Notes: generated from the letters alone by a model not told the origin. A stretch of DNA of 14,765 nucleotides from Spirochaetes bacterium ADurb.Bin110 (GCA_002070755.1 MWDY01000266.1:1-14765), one strand, 5' to 3'. Shown: positions 1-6,815, numbered from the stretch's first letter. Made by a program: numbers and translations.

Positions 1-371
1 TTGCGGCACTCGCCGCATATACCAATAGCATAAAAATAGTGCGAAGTTATCGAAAGTCCATTTTTAGCGCTCATCTGTGCGACAATTTCATCGAATTGAC
101 ACTGGCCAAGGTCAGTAAAGCGATGACAGCGCTCACAGTGAAACCAATGTCGATGTTCGCTCCGGTGAAGCACATAATAACGCTCTGTTCCATGCGCATT
201 GCAGTATAAAATAAAAGAATCGATGCGGCCTTTTTCTTCGAGAAAATGAAGCGCTCGATAGATTGTGGCAGGATCATGCTCGCTTTTGTATTTATCGCAG
301 AGCTGACGCGCAGAGATTGGCTCTGATGCTTGAATGATACTGTCCAAAACATGATTACGCGCCTTTGTCAT
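1..371 (-). CDS. zur: Fur-family metal-dependent repressor, probably zinc regulator Zur (3' end cut by window edge)
   Basis: Reading the minus strand from ATG at 371 gives 123 codons without a stop to the window edge. The protein starts MTKARNHVLDSI. A winged-helix DNA-binding half (about residues 1-60, with the Fur-typical DPATIYRAL) is followed by a metal and dimer domain. HRHWFHCERC (C79, C82) and GICGEC (C119, C122) form the two CxxC pairs of the structural zinc site. Since the second CxxC sits near the end in this family, only a few residues are probably missing. AGGAG lies 6 nt before the ATG. It is the last gene of znuA-znuC-znuB-zur, 96 nt after znuB, so it likely represses this operon when metal is replete. 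Family is certain. Zur is inferred from the neighbours, and Nur-like (nickel) or PerR-like specificity is not excluded. Confidence 0.87.
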   Translation of the reverse strand, partial: MTKARNHVLDSIIQASEPISARQLCDKYKSEHDPATIYRALHFLEEKGRIDSFILYCNAHGTERYYVLHRSEHRHWFHCERCHRFTDLGQCQFDEIVAQMSAKNGLSITSHYFYAIGICGECR

Positions 372-387
372 TGCATTCTCCTGGCCC

Positions 388-415
388 GAGCTACTAGCTC
401 GAGCTCTTTGCTCGA
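388..415 (-). other. Overlapping hairpins in the znuB-zur gap
   Basis: Two dyads share bases: GAGCTA-C-TAGCTC (388-400) and TCGAGC-TCTTT-GCTCGA (399-415). Only one can form at a time in the transcript. They lie just upstream of the zur ribosome binding site (378-382). There is no U-run, so this is not a classical terminator. A role in mRNA processing or in lowering zur expression relative to znuACB is only a guess. Confidence 0.35.
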
Positions 416-467
416 AATCATAATACCCTATTGCCCATCTCGACTCCGAGAAATCTTATTCCCAGAA

Positions 468-1325
468 TTATAATCTCGACGACCTACGACCTTGGAGCAT
501 TCTGCCCACCGAAATCCCGATATAGACCATCCCTGCTATTAGAACTATCAATGCTCCTGCCGGCAAATCGAAAACCCATGACAAAACCAACCCAAGCACC
601 GAAAATATAAGCGCCAGAATGCTCGAATTCACCATCATCCCAGCTAGATTGCGCGAAAAAAAGCCAGCCGTACCAGCAGGCAGGGTTAGCATTGCTATCA
701 CCATGACTATGCCCACAAAGGTTTGAAGCATAACTATCGCGACCGCGATCATAAGAAGCAGGACAAGGTAAATGGCCATAACCGGCAAACCTTTGGTAGC
801 GGCAAATTCCTCATCGAAAGAAGCTGCTTCGATATGTCTGTAGAATCGCACCACAAGTAGCATTACTATTATGTTCAGCGCTCCCAGAATATAAAGATTT
901 TTTTGAGTCACAAGCAGAATATTACCAAAGAGATAGCTCATGGGATCCGCATAGCCTGGAGTCTTGGCCATAAAGATCACACCAAGGCTCATACCGATGG
1001 CCCAAAGCGCATTGATCACAGTGTCTTCGCGCTGTTTTGCCTTTATCGACACAATGCTGATCGTTATGGCCGCAAGGATAGCAAACACGAGCGCGCCTAG
1101 CATGGGGCTTATCCACTTAGGGGCACCTCTCGAAACAAGAAAGAGAGCAAGCCCTATACCTCCCAATACAGTATGCGAAATCGCTCCAGCGAGCCCAGCA
1201 ATCCGCCGTACAGTGACCAGAGAACCAAGAATCCCAAACAATAAAGCTGCTAAGACGCTGCCTATAAGAGCATTTCTGACAAAGGGAATAGAAGGATTCA
1301 TTACTGCTTGGAAAAAGCTAATCAT
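468..1325 (-). CDS. znuB: Zinc ABC transporter, membrane permease ZnuB
   Basis: This is the integral-membrane subunit of a zinc-type ABC importer (ABC-3 family), which moves the metal delivered by ZnuA across the inner membrane using ZnuC. The 285-residue protein is almost entirely hydrophobic with about 8 or more predicted helices. It carries the family signature near the N-terminus (RRIAGLAGAISHTVLGGIGL), where the cytoplasmic loop meets the ATPase. I place the start at ATG 1325, which overlaps the znuC stop as ATGA with GAAGGAAAAG just upstream, implying translational coupling. A TTG at 1346 would add seven polar residues and is less likely. Length and composition match ZnuB/MntB/TroC permeases. 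Zinc rather than manganese is inferred from ZnuA and the Fur-type regulator. Confidence 0.93.
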   Translation of the reverse strand: MISFFQAVMNPSIPFVRNALIGSVLAALLFGILGSLVTVRRIAGLAGAISHTVLGGIGLALFLVSRGAPKWISPMLGALVFAILAAITISIVSIKAKQREDTVINALWAIGMSLGVIFMAKTPGYADPMSYLFGNILLVTQKNLYILGALNIIVMLLVVRFYRHIEAASFDEEFAATKGLPVMAIYLVLLLMIAVAIVMLQTFVGIVMVIAMLTLPAGTAGFFSRNLAGMMVNSSILALIFSVLGLVLSWVFDLPAGALIVLIAGMVYIGISVGRMLQGRRSSRL

Positions 1326-2212
1326 GGATCTTTTCCTTCGCAGCAAGCATTGTCGGGCAGCTCGATGTCATGCCGAACTCGTAGCATATTGCTTCCATAG
1401 ATATCTTTTGGCAGGTCTTCTGCTTTTTCCATGGCATGTCTATGTACAGAGTGAGGGTGCTCAGAATCCTGGCCTACGCATAGAACAGTATCTGCCAGTC
1501 CTGATACAAAATCTGAATCATGGGTGGCAATTAGGATCGTTGCGCCCTTTTTTATGCGAGCCAGTACCTCGAAGAATTTATTCTCGCTTTCAATATCCAT
1601 ATTTGCCGTTGGTTCATCCAGCACAAGGAGCCTTGGATGCCCTACCAGCGCCCGAGCTACCAGGACTCTTCGCCTCTGTCCGCCCGAAAGAGCCGAGAAG
1701 GGGCGCGCTCGAAGATCTGTTACTTCTGCTTGCTCCATAGCCCACTCGATATCTCCCCTTTTTTGGTCCTTAGAAATGTATGAAAGTCCAGAAAGCCTCC
1801 CCATGCCTACGACATCTTCGACTCGAATGGGAAAAGCCGGGTCAAAGCTTGCATGCTGAGGCACATAGCCTATAGATTCAATTCGTCTGCGAGGAGAAAC
1901 ACCAAACACAAGAACTTGTCCCTGCTGTGGCTCCAGAAGACCTACAACGAGCTTGAGCAAAGTGCTCTTGCCCGCTCCATTCTTGCCGGTAAGCACGACG
2001 AATTCGCCACTGTGCACATGAAAGCTGACATTTCTGAATACCTCTGCCTCGCGATATCTAAAGGCCAAGTCGTGGCACCAGATAGCAACATTCTCTGGAG
2101 GATGAGGCAGAGTAGGTTCAACAATGACCCCATGCTCCTTGTCATCCATGAAATCTAGGCTGCTTGGGGTTTGCCTTAACATGGCAGCCTCATTTTGAGC
2201 TGCTTGGCTCAT
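1322..2212 (-). CDS. znuC: Zinc ABC transporter, ATP-binding protein ZnuC
   Basis: This cytoplasmic ATPase powers the ZnuABC importer. All ABC motifs are present: Walker A GKNGAGKS (76-83), Q-loop Q119 (YVPQH), signature LSGGQ (175-179), Walker B LLVLDE (195-200) and switch H231 (ATHDSDF). The 296 residues exceed the usual roughly 250: about 42 residues precede the ABC fold and about 60 follow the H-loop. The long N-terminus seems real, because ATG 2212 lies 1 nt after the znuA stop and GGAG, inside the last znuA codons, is well placed. Later in-frame ATGs (residues 11 and 22) lack this. The tail is rich in His, Asp and Glu with a late Cys pair (CC at 290-291), so a metal-sensing tail is possible but unproven. 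Confidence 0.94.
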   Translation of the reverse strand: MSQAAQNEAAMLRQTPSSLDFMDDKEHGVIVEPTLPHPPENVAIWCHDLAFRYREAEVFRNVSFHVHSGEFVVLTGKNGAGKSTLLKLVVGLLEPQQGQVLVFGVSPRRRIESIGYVPQHASFDPAFPIRVEDVVGMGRLSGLSYISKDQKRGDIEWAMEQAEVTDLRARPFSALSGGQRRRVLVARALVGHPRLLVLDEPTANMDIESENKFFEVLARIKKGATILIATHDSDFVSGLADTVLCVGQDSEHPHSVHRHAMEKAEDLPKDIYGSNMLRVRHDIELPDNACCEGKDP

Positions 2213-2213
2213 T

Positions 2214-3137
2214 TTATTCTCCTTTAGCTATTGCCATAGACAGAGCCTGACCTATTCTGGACAAATTTTCTAGCCAATCAACAGCCAGAGGGTCGATTGG
2301 CACCACTACAGCTCCTATAGCGCTTGCAATGGCTTTTGCAGCGCTTTCGGAGAATTGGACCTGAGTGAAAATTGCGCGGGCTTTCTCTTTCTTTGCAAGC
2401 TCTATGAGAGCGTAAAGCTCTCTCTGCGTCGGTTCTTTGCCGCCAAGCTCAACCGCAACCTGCTCAATATCGAACATGTCAAGAAAGTAGCCAAATGCAG
2501 GGTGATATACAAATACTCGAGCGCCAGAAAGCGGTGCAAGCTTTGTCTTCAGTATCAAGTATACGGAATCGATATCTTTTAGATAGTTTTGACAATTGGT
2601 TTTGTACAGTTCTTTCCCTTCTGGGTCTATGGCTATCAGAGTGTCTTGGATTACTTTTATCTCTGCCTTGGCCTGTTCGATGCCAAGCCATGTATGCTGA
2701 TCTCGGTTCTGGAGAGCTGGATCTTCAATCTCCACATGCTTAACAGCTGCTTCTTCATCATGCTCCTGCTCAGTAGGCCGGAGCTTTCGGAATTGGACAT
2801 TCTTTGTTACGTCGACTATTTGAAGCTTTGGAAACATAGAACGCAATTTCGGCTTAAAAGAATACTCAAAGTCTACGTTGATGGAAAACCATAGCTTTGC
2901 AGTTCCTATTTCGGCAAGCTGGCGAGGCGAGGGTTCAAAAGAATGAGGATTCGAGCCTGAAGGCATTATTACAATGACTTCAACTCTGTCCCCCGCGATA
3001 CGGTTCACCCATTCCCTCATTGGCGGAATACTCACCGCGACTTTGATGGGCTCTTTCTTGCTCTCTGAATACCCTAGCCCTACAATCCCTAGAAAAATGA
3101 TCAGTAGCGCCCAAATCGTTCTAAATCTGCAATTCAT
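2214..3137 (-). CDS. znuA: Periplasmic zinc-binding protein ZnuA (cluster A-I SBP)
   Basis: This periplasmic solute-binding protein captures metal for ZnuBC. Starting at ATG 3137 gives 307 residues with a clean signal peptide (MNCRFR, then a hydrophobic stretch to about residue 22) and no lipobox Cys, as expected for a diderm. Likely ligands are H65 (NPHSFEPS), H148 (QHTWL), H212 (YHPAFGYF) and D282 (IDPL). His at the third position is typical of zinc proteins, whereas Mn/Fe members usually have Glu. The loop at 124-148 has only scattered His, Asp and Glu, less than the His-rich loop of E. coli ZnuA. The frame is open back to TTG 3206, but that start would put 23 polar residues before the signal peptide and would span the promoter. 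The ATG lacks a Shine-Dalgarno and looks leaderless. Confidence 0.93.
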   Translation of the reverse strand: MNCRFRTIWALLIIFLGIVGLGYSESKKEPIKVAVSIPPMREWVNRIAGDRVEVIVIMPSGSNPHSFEPSPRQLAEIGTAKLWFSINVDFEYSFKPKLRSMFPKLQIVDVTKNVQFRKLRPTEQEHDEEAAVKHVEIEDPALQNRDQHTWLGIEQAKAEIKVIQDTLIAIDPEGKELYKTNCQNYLKDIDSVYLILKTKLAPLSGARVFVYHPAFGYFLDMFDIEQVAVELGGKEPTQRELYALIELAKKEKARAIFTQVQFSESAAKAIASAIGAVVVPIDPLAVDWLENLSRIGQALSMAIAKGE

Positions 3138-3142
3138 TTGCA
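3128..3142. promoter_or_regulatory. Candidate Fur-family operator 1 (TGCAA-N5-TTGCA)
   Basis: The 15-bp dyad TGCAATTCATTTGCA is centred at 3135. It covers the znuA start codon and the predicted transcription start. Only one base pair either side of the middle breaks symmetry, so it fits the 7-1-7 layout of Fur-family sites. It repeats the arms and spacer length of operator 2, 40 bp away. Binding here would block the polymerase. The likely ligand is the Fur-family protein encoded by the same operon. Confidence 0.5.
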
Positions 3143-3143
3143 A

Positions 3144-3172
3144 AATATATCGAGAAGATGGAATTTTTGCAA
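3144..3172 (-). promoter_or_regulatory. Promoter of the znuACB-zur operon, likely leaderless
   Basis: On the minus strand, TTGCAA (3172-3167) and TATATT (3149-3144) are separated by exactly 17 bp. The -10 ends 6 nt before ATG 3137, so transcription should begin at or within a base or two of the start codon. No ribosome binding site precedes the ATG, which is consistent. The -35 is one half of operator 2, and the region just after the -10 lies in operator 1. Confidence 0.5.
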
Positions 3173-3183
3173 GTCGTTTGCAA
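3167..3183. promoter_or_regulatory. Candidate Fur-family operator 2 (TTGCAA-N5-TTGCAA)
   Basis: This is a perfect 6-5-6 dyad centred at 3175, with the same TGCAA-N5-TTGCA core as operator 1. Its left arm on the plus strand coincides with the -35 of the znuA promoter. From memory, the Nur box of Streptomyces has been described with this 6-5-6 pattern (tTGCaa-N5-ttGCAA), so the arms match a known Fur-family recognition sequence. Other TGCAA words occur in the window, but I saw no further copy of the paired N5 arrangement by eye. Confidence 0.52.
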
Positions 3184-3293
3184 GAAAATGAACATTTAGC
3201 CTTCAACTGCTATTGAACCTCAACCTCAAAGCTTTCTTCAGCTCCATGTCTGAATGAGAAATGCGACATTATGAATTGAGGATTCAAATCACG

Positions 3294-4328
3294 CTAAGCT
3301 AGAGACCGAACTGATTCGCGCTCGACGATTGTCGTCGAAAAAAGCTCTACTTTCTCTTGCATATGCCCTCGGGCAATCCAATCGCATACAAGATCTGCGC
3401 TCTTCTTGCCCATTTCGAAGATTGGCTGGCGAACAGTGGTCAAGGCAGGAGTAGTAAAGGCTGAAATATCGATATCATCGAGACCGATTACGCTCATGTC
3501 TTCGGGCACTCTAAGGCCTGAATCATAAAGTGCTTTTATCGCTCCTATCGCTAGCTCATCAGTCGCAGCGAACACCGCCGTCATGGGCAATCTCCTATTC
3601 AAAAGTGTAACCATTCCCGAGCGGCCAGCCTCGGGGTTGTAGGAAGGGACGCGGACAATGAGCTCTTGATTGTAAGGAATATCATGCGCTTTAAGCGCCT
3701 GTCGATAACCTTCTTCTCGCTGTTTGCCAAAACTGAAATGTCCTCCTGTAATGAGCCCAATATTGCGATGTCCTCTCAGTATAAGGTATTCGGTCGCTAG
3801 AGCAGCGGAGGCTTCTTCTTCTATGTGAACCGCGGGGAAATCAAATTGCTCCTTCTCGAATGTACAGAGCGCGACAGGTAAGCCTCTCTCTTGTATATGC
3901 TGATAGACCGCTGGGCTGTCGAGCTCATGGATGAATATTATGCCATCTAATGTTTCGCTCTTGAGGCGGCGCAGAAATGCTTGTTCACTGGCTTCAGACC
4001 ATCGAATAAAAAAGAATTGGGTCTTATAACCTCGCTGTTCAAGAAAGAACTCCATCGAAGCAAAGAGCTGTCTCTGAAACATATTGAATAGATGAGGAAT
4101 TACCACGCCAATTGTAAAACTTCTCTTGAGCACCATAGACCGCGCTACATTGTTCTGCACATATCCTTTTTCTTTGACGATGCTGAGCACACGTTGGCGC
4201 ACTTCATCGCGTACATATTCCCTTTCGTTTAGGACACGCGAAACGGTAGAAGGTGAAACGCCAGCAAGCCTGGCGATATCTTTGATGCTGGTCATATATT
4301 TCATCATAGCTTCTGAAAAGGTTTTCAT
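3294..4328 (-). CDS. LacI/GalR-family transcriptional regulator
   Basis: A 344-residue repressor. Its N-terminal helix-turn-helix and hinge is IKDIARLAGVSPSTVSRVLN (residues 15-34), followed by a periplasmic-binding-protein-like effector domain (from FTIGVVIPHLF) with family motifs FAATDELAIGAIKAL and MSVIGLDDIDIS. Proteins of this type bind a sugar or sugar phosphate. It diverges from the MFS carrier at 4510 and most likely controls it. The start is unclear: ATGs occur at residues 1, 8, 9 and 12, none with a good ribosome binding site, and M12 (4295; MTSIKDIA) would match the usual LacI N-terminus best. It lies upstream of znuA on the same strand, but the metal operon has its own promoter, so a functional link is unlikely. 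Confidence 0.93.
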   Translation of the reverse strand: MKTFSEAMMKYMTSIKDIARLAGVSPSTVSRVLNEREYVRDEVRQRVLSIVKEKGYVQNNVARSMVLKRSFTIGVVIPHLFNMFQRQLFASMEFFLEQRGYKTQFFFIRWSEASEQAFLRRLKSETLDGIIFIHELDSPAVYQHIQERGLPVALCTFEKEQFDFPAVHIEEEASAALATEYLILRGHRNIGLITGGHFSFGKQREEGYRQALKAHDIPYNQELIVRVPSYNPEAGRSGMVTLLNRRLPMTAVFAATDELAIGAIKALYDSGLRVPEDMSVIGLDDIDISAFTTPALTTVRQPIFEMGKKSADLVCDWIARGHMQEKVELFSTTIVERESVRSLA

Positions 4329-4383
4329 CTAGAGATTAATCTTAGTGCTTCCTTCGACAAGCTTATGTAAAGGCAATCACGCT

Positions 4384-4413
4384 GCGCTTTTTTATCTCTG
4401 CTTCTTGGGCTCT
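4384..4413 (+). repeat. Imperfect 30-bp direct repeat, copy 1 (lacI-MFS intergenic)
   Basis: Begins GCGCTTTTT and ends GCTCT. It matches 24 of 30 positions with the copy starting at 4440, counted by eye without gaps. Both copies lie in the 181-bp region between the divergent regulator and the carrier. They are not palindromic, so they do not look like standard LacI operators. Confidence 0.6.
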
Positions 4414-4439
4414 GTTATTTGGTTTCTTTTACTTGGTCC

Positions 4440-4469
4440 GCGCTTTTTAATCTCTACTCTTTAAGCTCT
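4440..4469 (+). repeat. Imperfect 30-bp direct repeat, copy 2 (lacI-MFS intergenic)
   Basis: Second copy, offset by 56 bp from copy 1. It has the same GCGCTTTTT start, a central ATCTCT and a terminal GCTCT. It ends shortly before the TTGACG at 4472 that could be a -35 box, although I find no convincing -10 at the right distance. Confidence 0.6.
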
Positions 4470-4484
4470 CATTGACGAAAACTG

Positions 4485-4505
4485 AAGGAATATCGCACAA
4501 TGTAG
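4485..4505 (+). other. Shine-Dalgarno followed by a start-stop (ATG-TAG) mini-ORF ahead of the MFS gene
   Basis: AAGGAA (4485-4490) is followed after 9 nt by ATG (4500-4502) and immediately TAG (4503-4505). The carrier's ATG is at 4510, in another frame, about 20 nt from the ribosome binding site. There is no in-frame ATG, GTG or TTG nearer to it. The ribosome may initiate and stop on the mini-ORF and then re-initiate on the carrier. It may be coincidence. Confidence 0.35.
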
Positions 4506-4509
4506 CATC

Positions 4510-5718
4510 ATGCTTGTCGAAAAGCGCTTTCTACCGCTCTATATAAGCCTCTTCATTGTTTTTGCCTTGTTTGGCATTTCCATGACAGTCATAGGGGCTA
4601 CGCTTCCAAAAATTTTTGCAGAATTCGGCTGGTCTTATATGACGGCGGGAATTGTCATAGCTGCAGGTTCGATAGGATATTTTCTATCGAGCTATCTTGC
4701 GGGAATTCTTTTCCCGCTCTTAGGGATCCGCCTAACAATTTCCTTATCGCTGATCCTTATTTGTTGTGGACTAGAACTCTTCGCCAGGACTCCTATCGCA
4801 TGGCTCAATATGATGCTCTATTTCATAATTGGAGTAGGCCAGGGTGGAATCGAGATTGCGGTCGACTGGGCAGTACTCCGCATGGAAGGTCCTGGGGGCG
4901 GAAAGGCTATGAGCCTAATGCATGGAGCTTTTTCAATTGGAGCTGTAGTTGGCCCCCTTATTATAGCTATCTTGATCAGCGCTAACTTAGAGTGGACTCT
5001 CGTATACCGGATAATAGGCATATTATTCCTTGGCATAGCAATTTTTATGCAATTTATGCCTTTAAGATTCCTCGGCAAAGACAGAGCACACATAACTAAT
5101 AGATCGAGGCGTGATCTTTTTCAGCAGCCGATGTATTGGCTTGGATTTTTTGCCTTGTTTGTCTATGTAGGGGTAGAACTTGGTATTTCCAATTGGATTG
5201 CAGAATATTTTGTGAGTGTTTTCAGAGCCCCCATACCCACAGGCTCCTTTATGGTCTCTCTATTTTGGGCGGGGCTGCTAATGGGACGTTTTGGAATTCC
5301 AATAATTCAGAAATCCATTAAAAGGGAAAGAATTTTGATAGCTCTATCGACACTGATGGCAATTTCTTTGATCGCTTTCAATATAATAGGCTTTATTGGA
5401 GATGGAAGGATCGCAAGTGTGGCAGCTGGTATTATGGTTATTCTTGCTGGCTTTGGTTGCTCTATTATCTATCCCACCATAATGAGTATTATTGGTGATT
5501 CTTTCCCTCATGCTCAAAGCGAGGCCGTAGGTTTTGCAGCAATGGGTGGTGGTATAGGTGGATTTTTATTTCCATACATGATGTCAGCTGTCTCGACAGG
5601 GTGGGGAATTCGTACAGGGTTCGCAATTTATGCGTTCTTTTCGCTTCTAATAGTCATTCTAAATATCTTGCTTGTGCGCGCCCAAGAGCAAAAAAGCAAT
5701 AATATATCGGAGCTTTGA
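4510..5718 (+). CDS. Major facilitator superfamily transporter, FHS (fucose/glucose) type
   Basis: A 402-residue polytopic inner-membrane protein with about 12 predicted helices in two halves split by a basic cytoplasmic loop (DRAHITNRSRRD, 191-202). GVGQGGIEIAVD (108-119), LMHGAFSIGAVVGPL (136-150) and GVELGISNWIAEYF (221-234) resemble the fucose:H+ and glucose (FHS) carriers, so a proton-coupled monosaccharide substrate is likely. A similar group of uncharacterised MFS proteins (YbjJ type) cannot be excluded. The divergent LacI-type regulator strengthens the sugar idea. Acylphosphatase follows 24 nt downstream, probably on the same mRNA. ATG 4510 is the only usable start before the upstream in-frame stop at 4483. 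Its ribosome binding site is too distant and serves an ATG-TAG instead. Confidence 0.9.
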   Translation: MLVEKRFLPLYISLFIVFALFGISMTVIGATLPKIFAEFGWSYMTAGIVIAAGSIGYFLSSYLAGILFPLLGIRLTISLSLILICCGLELFARTPIAWLNMMLYFIIGVGQGGIEIAVDWAVLRMEGPGGGKAMSLMHGAFSIGAVVGPLIIAILISANLEWTLVYRIIGILFLGIAIFMQFMPLRFLGKDRAHITNRSRRDLFQQPMYWLGFFALFVYVGVELGISNWIAEYFVSVFRAPIPTGSFMVSLFWAGLLMGRFGIPIIQKSIKRERILIALSTLMAISLIAFNIIGFIGDGRIASVAAGIMVILAGFGCSIIYPTIMSIIGDSFPHAQSEAVGFAAMGGGIGGFLFPYMMSAVSTGWGIRTGFAIYAFFSLLIVILNILLVRAQEQKSNNISEL

Positions 5719-5742
5719 CTTATATAGTATAGGAAGCGTAGC

Positions 5743-6015
5743 ATGAAAGCATTTCATGCGATAATAAAGGGCGAAGTCCAAGGCGTTGGCTTCCGTATGT
5801 CCGCAGTGATTCGTGCTGAGCGATTGGGGCTAAAAGGCTGGGTACGAAATAACGAAGATGGCGATGTGGAAGTATGGGCAGAGGGCGAACCTCAAGCTCT
5901 AGAGCAGTTCTATTCTTGGCTTCAGGTAGGTCCTGCTGCGGCGCGAGTAGATCAAGTTCTAAAAACTGATGAGGTGCCAAGGGGCAACTACACGAGGTTT
6001 TCGGTAGCCTTCTAA
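5743..6015 (+). CDS. acyP: Acylphosphatase
   Basis: A complete 90-residue acylphosphatase, the usual size. This small cytoplasmic enzyme hydrolyses carboxyl-phosphate bonds in acyl phosphates such as acetyl phosphate and 1,3-bisphosphoglycerate. The two signatures are present: GEVQGVGFR with the phosphate-binding R18, and GWVRNNEDGDVEV with catalytic N36. AGGAAG precedes ATG 5743 at good spacing, and the gene lies 24 nt after the MFS carrier, so co-transcription is likely. The biological reason for the pairing is not evident. A weak hairpin at 6027-6039 follows. Confidence 0.95.
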   Translation: MKAFHAIIKGEVQGVGFRMSAVIRAERLGLKGWVRNNEDGDVEVWAEGEPQALEQFYSWLQVGPAAARVDQVLKTDEVPRGNYTRFSVAF

Positions 6016-6026
6016 TTATTAATGTC

Positions 6027-6039
6027 GCCAAGGTTTGGC
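6027..6039 (+). terminator. Weak hairpin after acylphosphatase
   Basis: GCCAA-GGT-TTGGC forms a 5-bp stem 11 nt after the acyP stop, followed by a short T-rich stretch (6049-6052) rather than a proper U-run. It sits between two convergent genes where a terminator is expected, but it is weak. Confidence 0.25.
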
Positions 6040-6106
6040 ATAGCTCTGTTTTATGAAGATACGTTTGAGATTCATGTTAGAACAATATGCCCTTATTCAA
6101 AATATG

Positions 6107-6715
6107 TCAAAGATTCTGAACACTGCTGAGATATTGTAAAAGCCCACTAAGGAGCATATCGATCGCAATTGCAGTCAACACCAAACCCATAAGCCGCTCG
6201 ATTGCCGAAAGAGCCCTTGGGCCAAGCCATTCCTTCAATTTGTTCGACATAAAAAACGCTACCATCGTGACCAGAATAGCTATGAATATCGCTCCAACCC
6301 ATTCAAGTGCCCGCGAAGGATCGGACTTCATCAAGAGCATTACATAGGTAATGGCACTTGGCCCTGCAATCAATGGAATTGCAACAGGCACAATAAATGG
6401 CTCGCCTTCTATTTCATCCTCGACAAGCTTCCCGCCAGTTCCTGGGAAAATCATGTTCAGAGCAATCAAGAAAAGAATAACCCCACCCGATATGCGCAAG
6501 ATATCATCTGATAGATTCAGAGCGCTTAAGAATATCTCACCAAAAAATAGAAATCCCACCAAAACCAGAAAAGCGATGAGACACTCGCGCAAGATTACCT
6601 CTGGACGACGCTCCTTAGGCACATGTCTCAAGGATGCAATGAAAAGGGGAATATTCCCTAAAGGATCGGTAATCAGAATAAGCAGGATTGTAATGGAAAG
6701 AAAACTCTGCCTCAT
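6107..6715 (-). CDS. MarC-family integral membrane protein
   Basis: A 202-residue inner-membrane protein with about six predicted helices, the standard MarC/YhgN size and layout. Motifs ITDPLGNIPLFIASLRHVP near the N-terminus, RISGGVILFLIALNMIF in the middle and VPVAIPLIAGPSAI after the charged loop are characteristic. The family's transport substrate is unknown; the old link to multiple antibiotic resistance is not supported for MarC itself. AGGAGG lies 15 nt upstream of ATG 6715, farther than ideal, and no better in-frame start is visible. It follows the EamA transporter after 136 nt on the same strand, so it may be read from the nag cluster or from its own promoter. Confidence 0.92.
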   Translation of the reverse strand: MRQSFLSITILLILITDPLGNIPLFIASLRHVPKERRPEVILRECLIAFLVLVGFLFFGEIFLSALNLSDDILRISGGVILFLIALNMIFPGTGGKLVEDEIEGEPFIVPVAIPLIAGPSAITYVMLLMKSDPSRALEWVGAIFIAILVTMVAFFMSNKLKEWLGPRALSAIERLMGLVLTAIAIDMLLSGLLQYLSSVQNL

Positions 6716-6815
6716 AGCTTTTAGCTTCAGCCTCCTTGATTCATATTCGCAGTCATATTAGCAACATAAACAGTTGGTATCTTGACTAGTTAGCAGCGCA
6801 ATTATCTAATTTATA

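Noticed and set aside
71..352. 93-residue minus-strand frame over the left-edge regulator
   Set aside because: It is out of frame with the Fur-family protein read from ATG 371, which has both CxxC motifs and a good ribosome binding site.
368..376. ATG-CAA-TGA mini-ORF overlapping the zur start
   Set aside because: Its ATG is only one base from the Shine-Dalgarno, too close to initiate; the zur ATG is correctly spaced.
458..468. ATTC-CCA-GAAT dyad at the znuB stop as a terminator or Zur box
   Set aside because: Only a 4-bp stem, no U-run, and no similarity to the znuA sites.
964..1740. 258-residue plus-strand frame antisense to znuB and znuC
   Set aside because: It spans two well-supported genes, contains no recognisable domain and has no ribosome binding site; a shadow.
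3260..3286. Short dyads AATG-CGA-CATT (3260-3270) and TGAAT-N5-ATTCA (3272-3286) between lacI and znuA as extra operators
   Set aside because: Arms of only 4-5 bp in AT-rich DNA, far upstream of the likely promoter; the TGCAA-N5-TTGCA pair explains regulation better.
4333..4342. Palindrome AGATTAATCT just before lacI as an autoregulatory operator
   Set aside because: Too short and lacks the central CG usual for LacI-family operators; common by chance.
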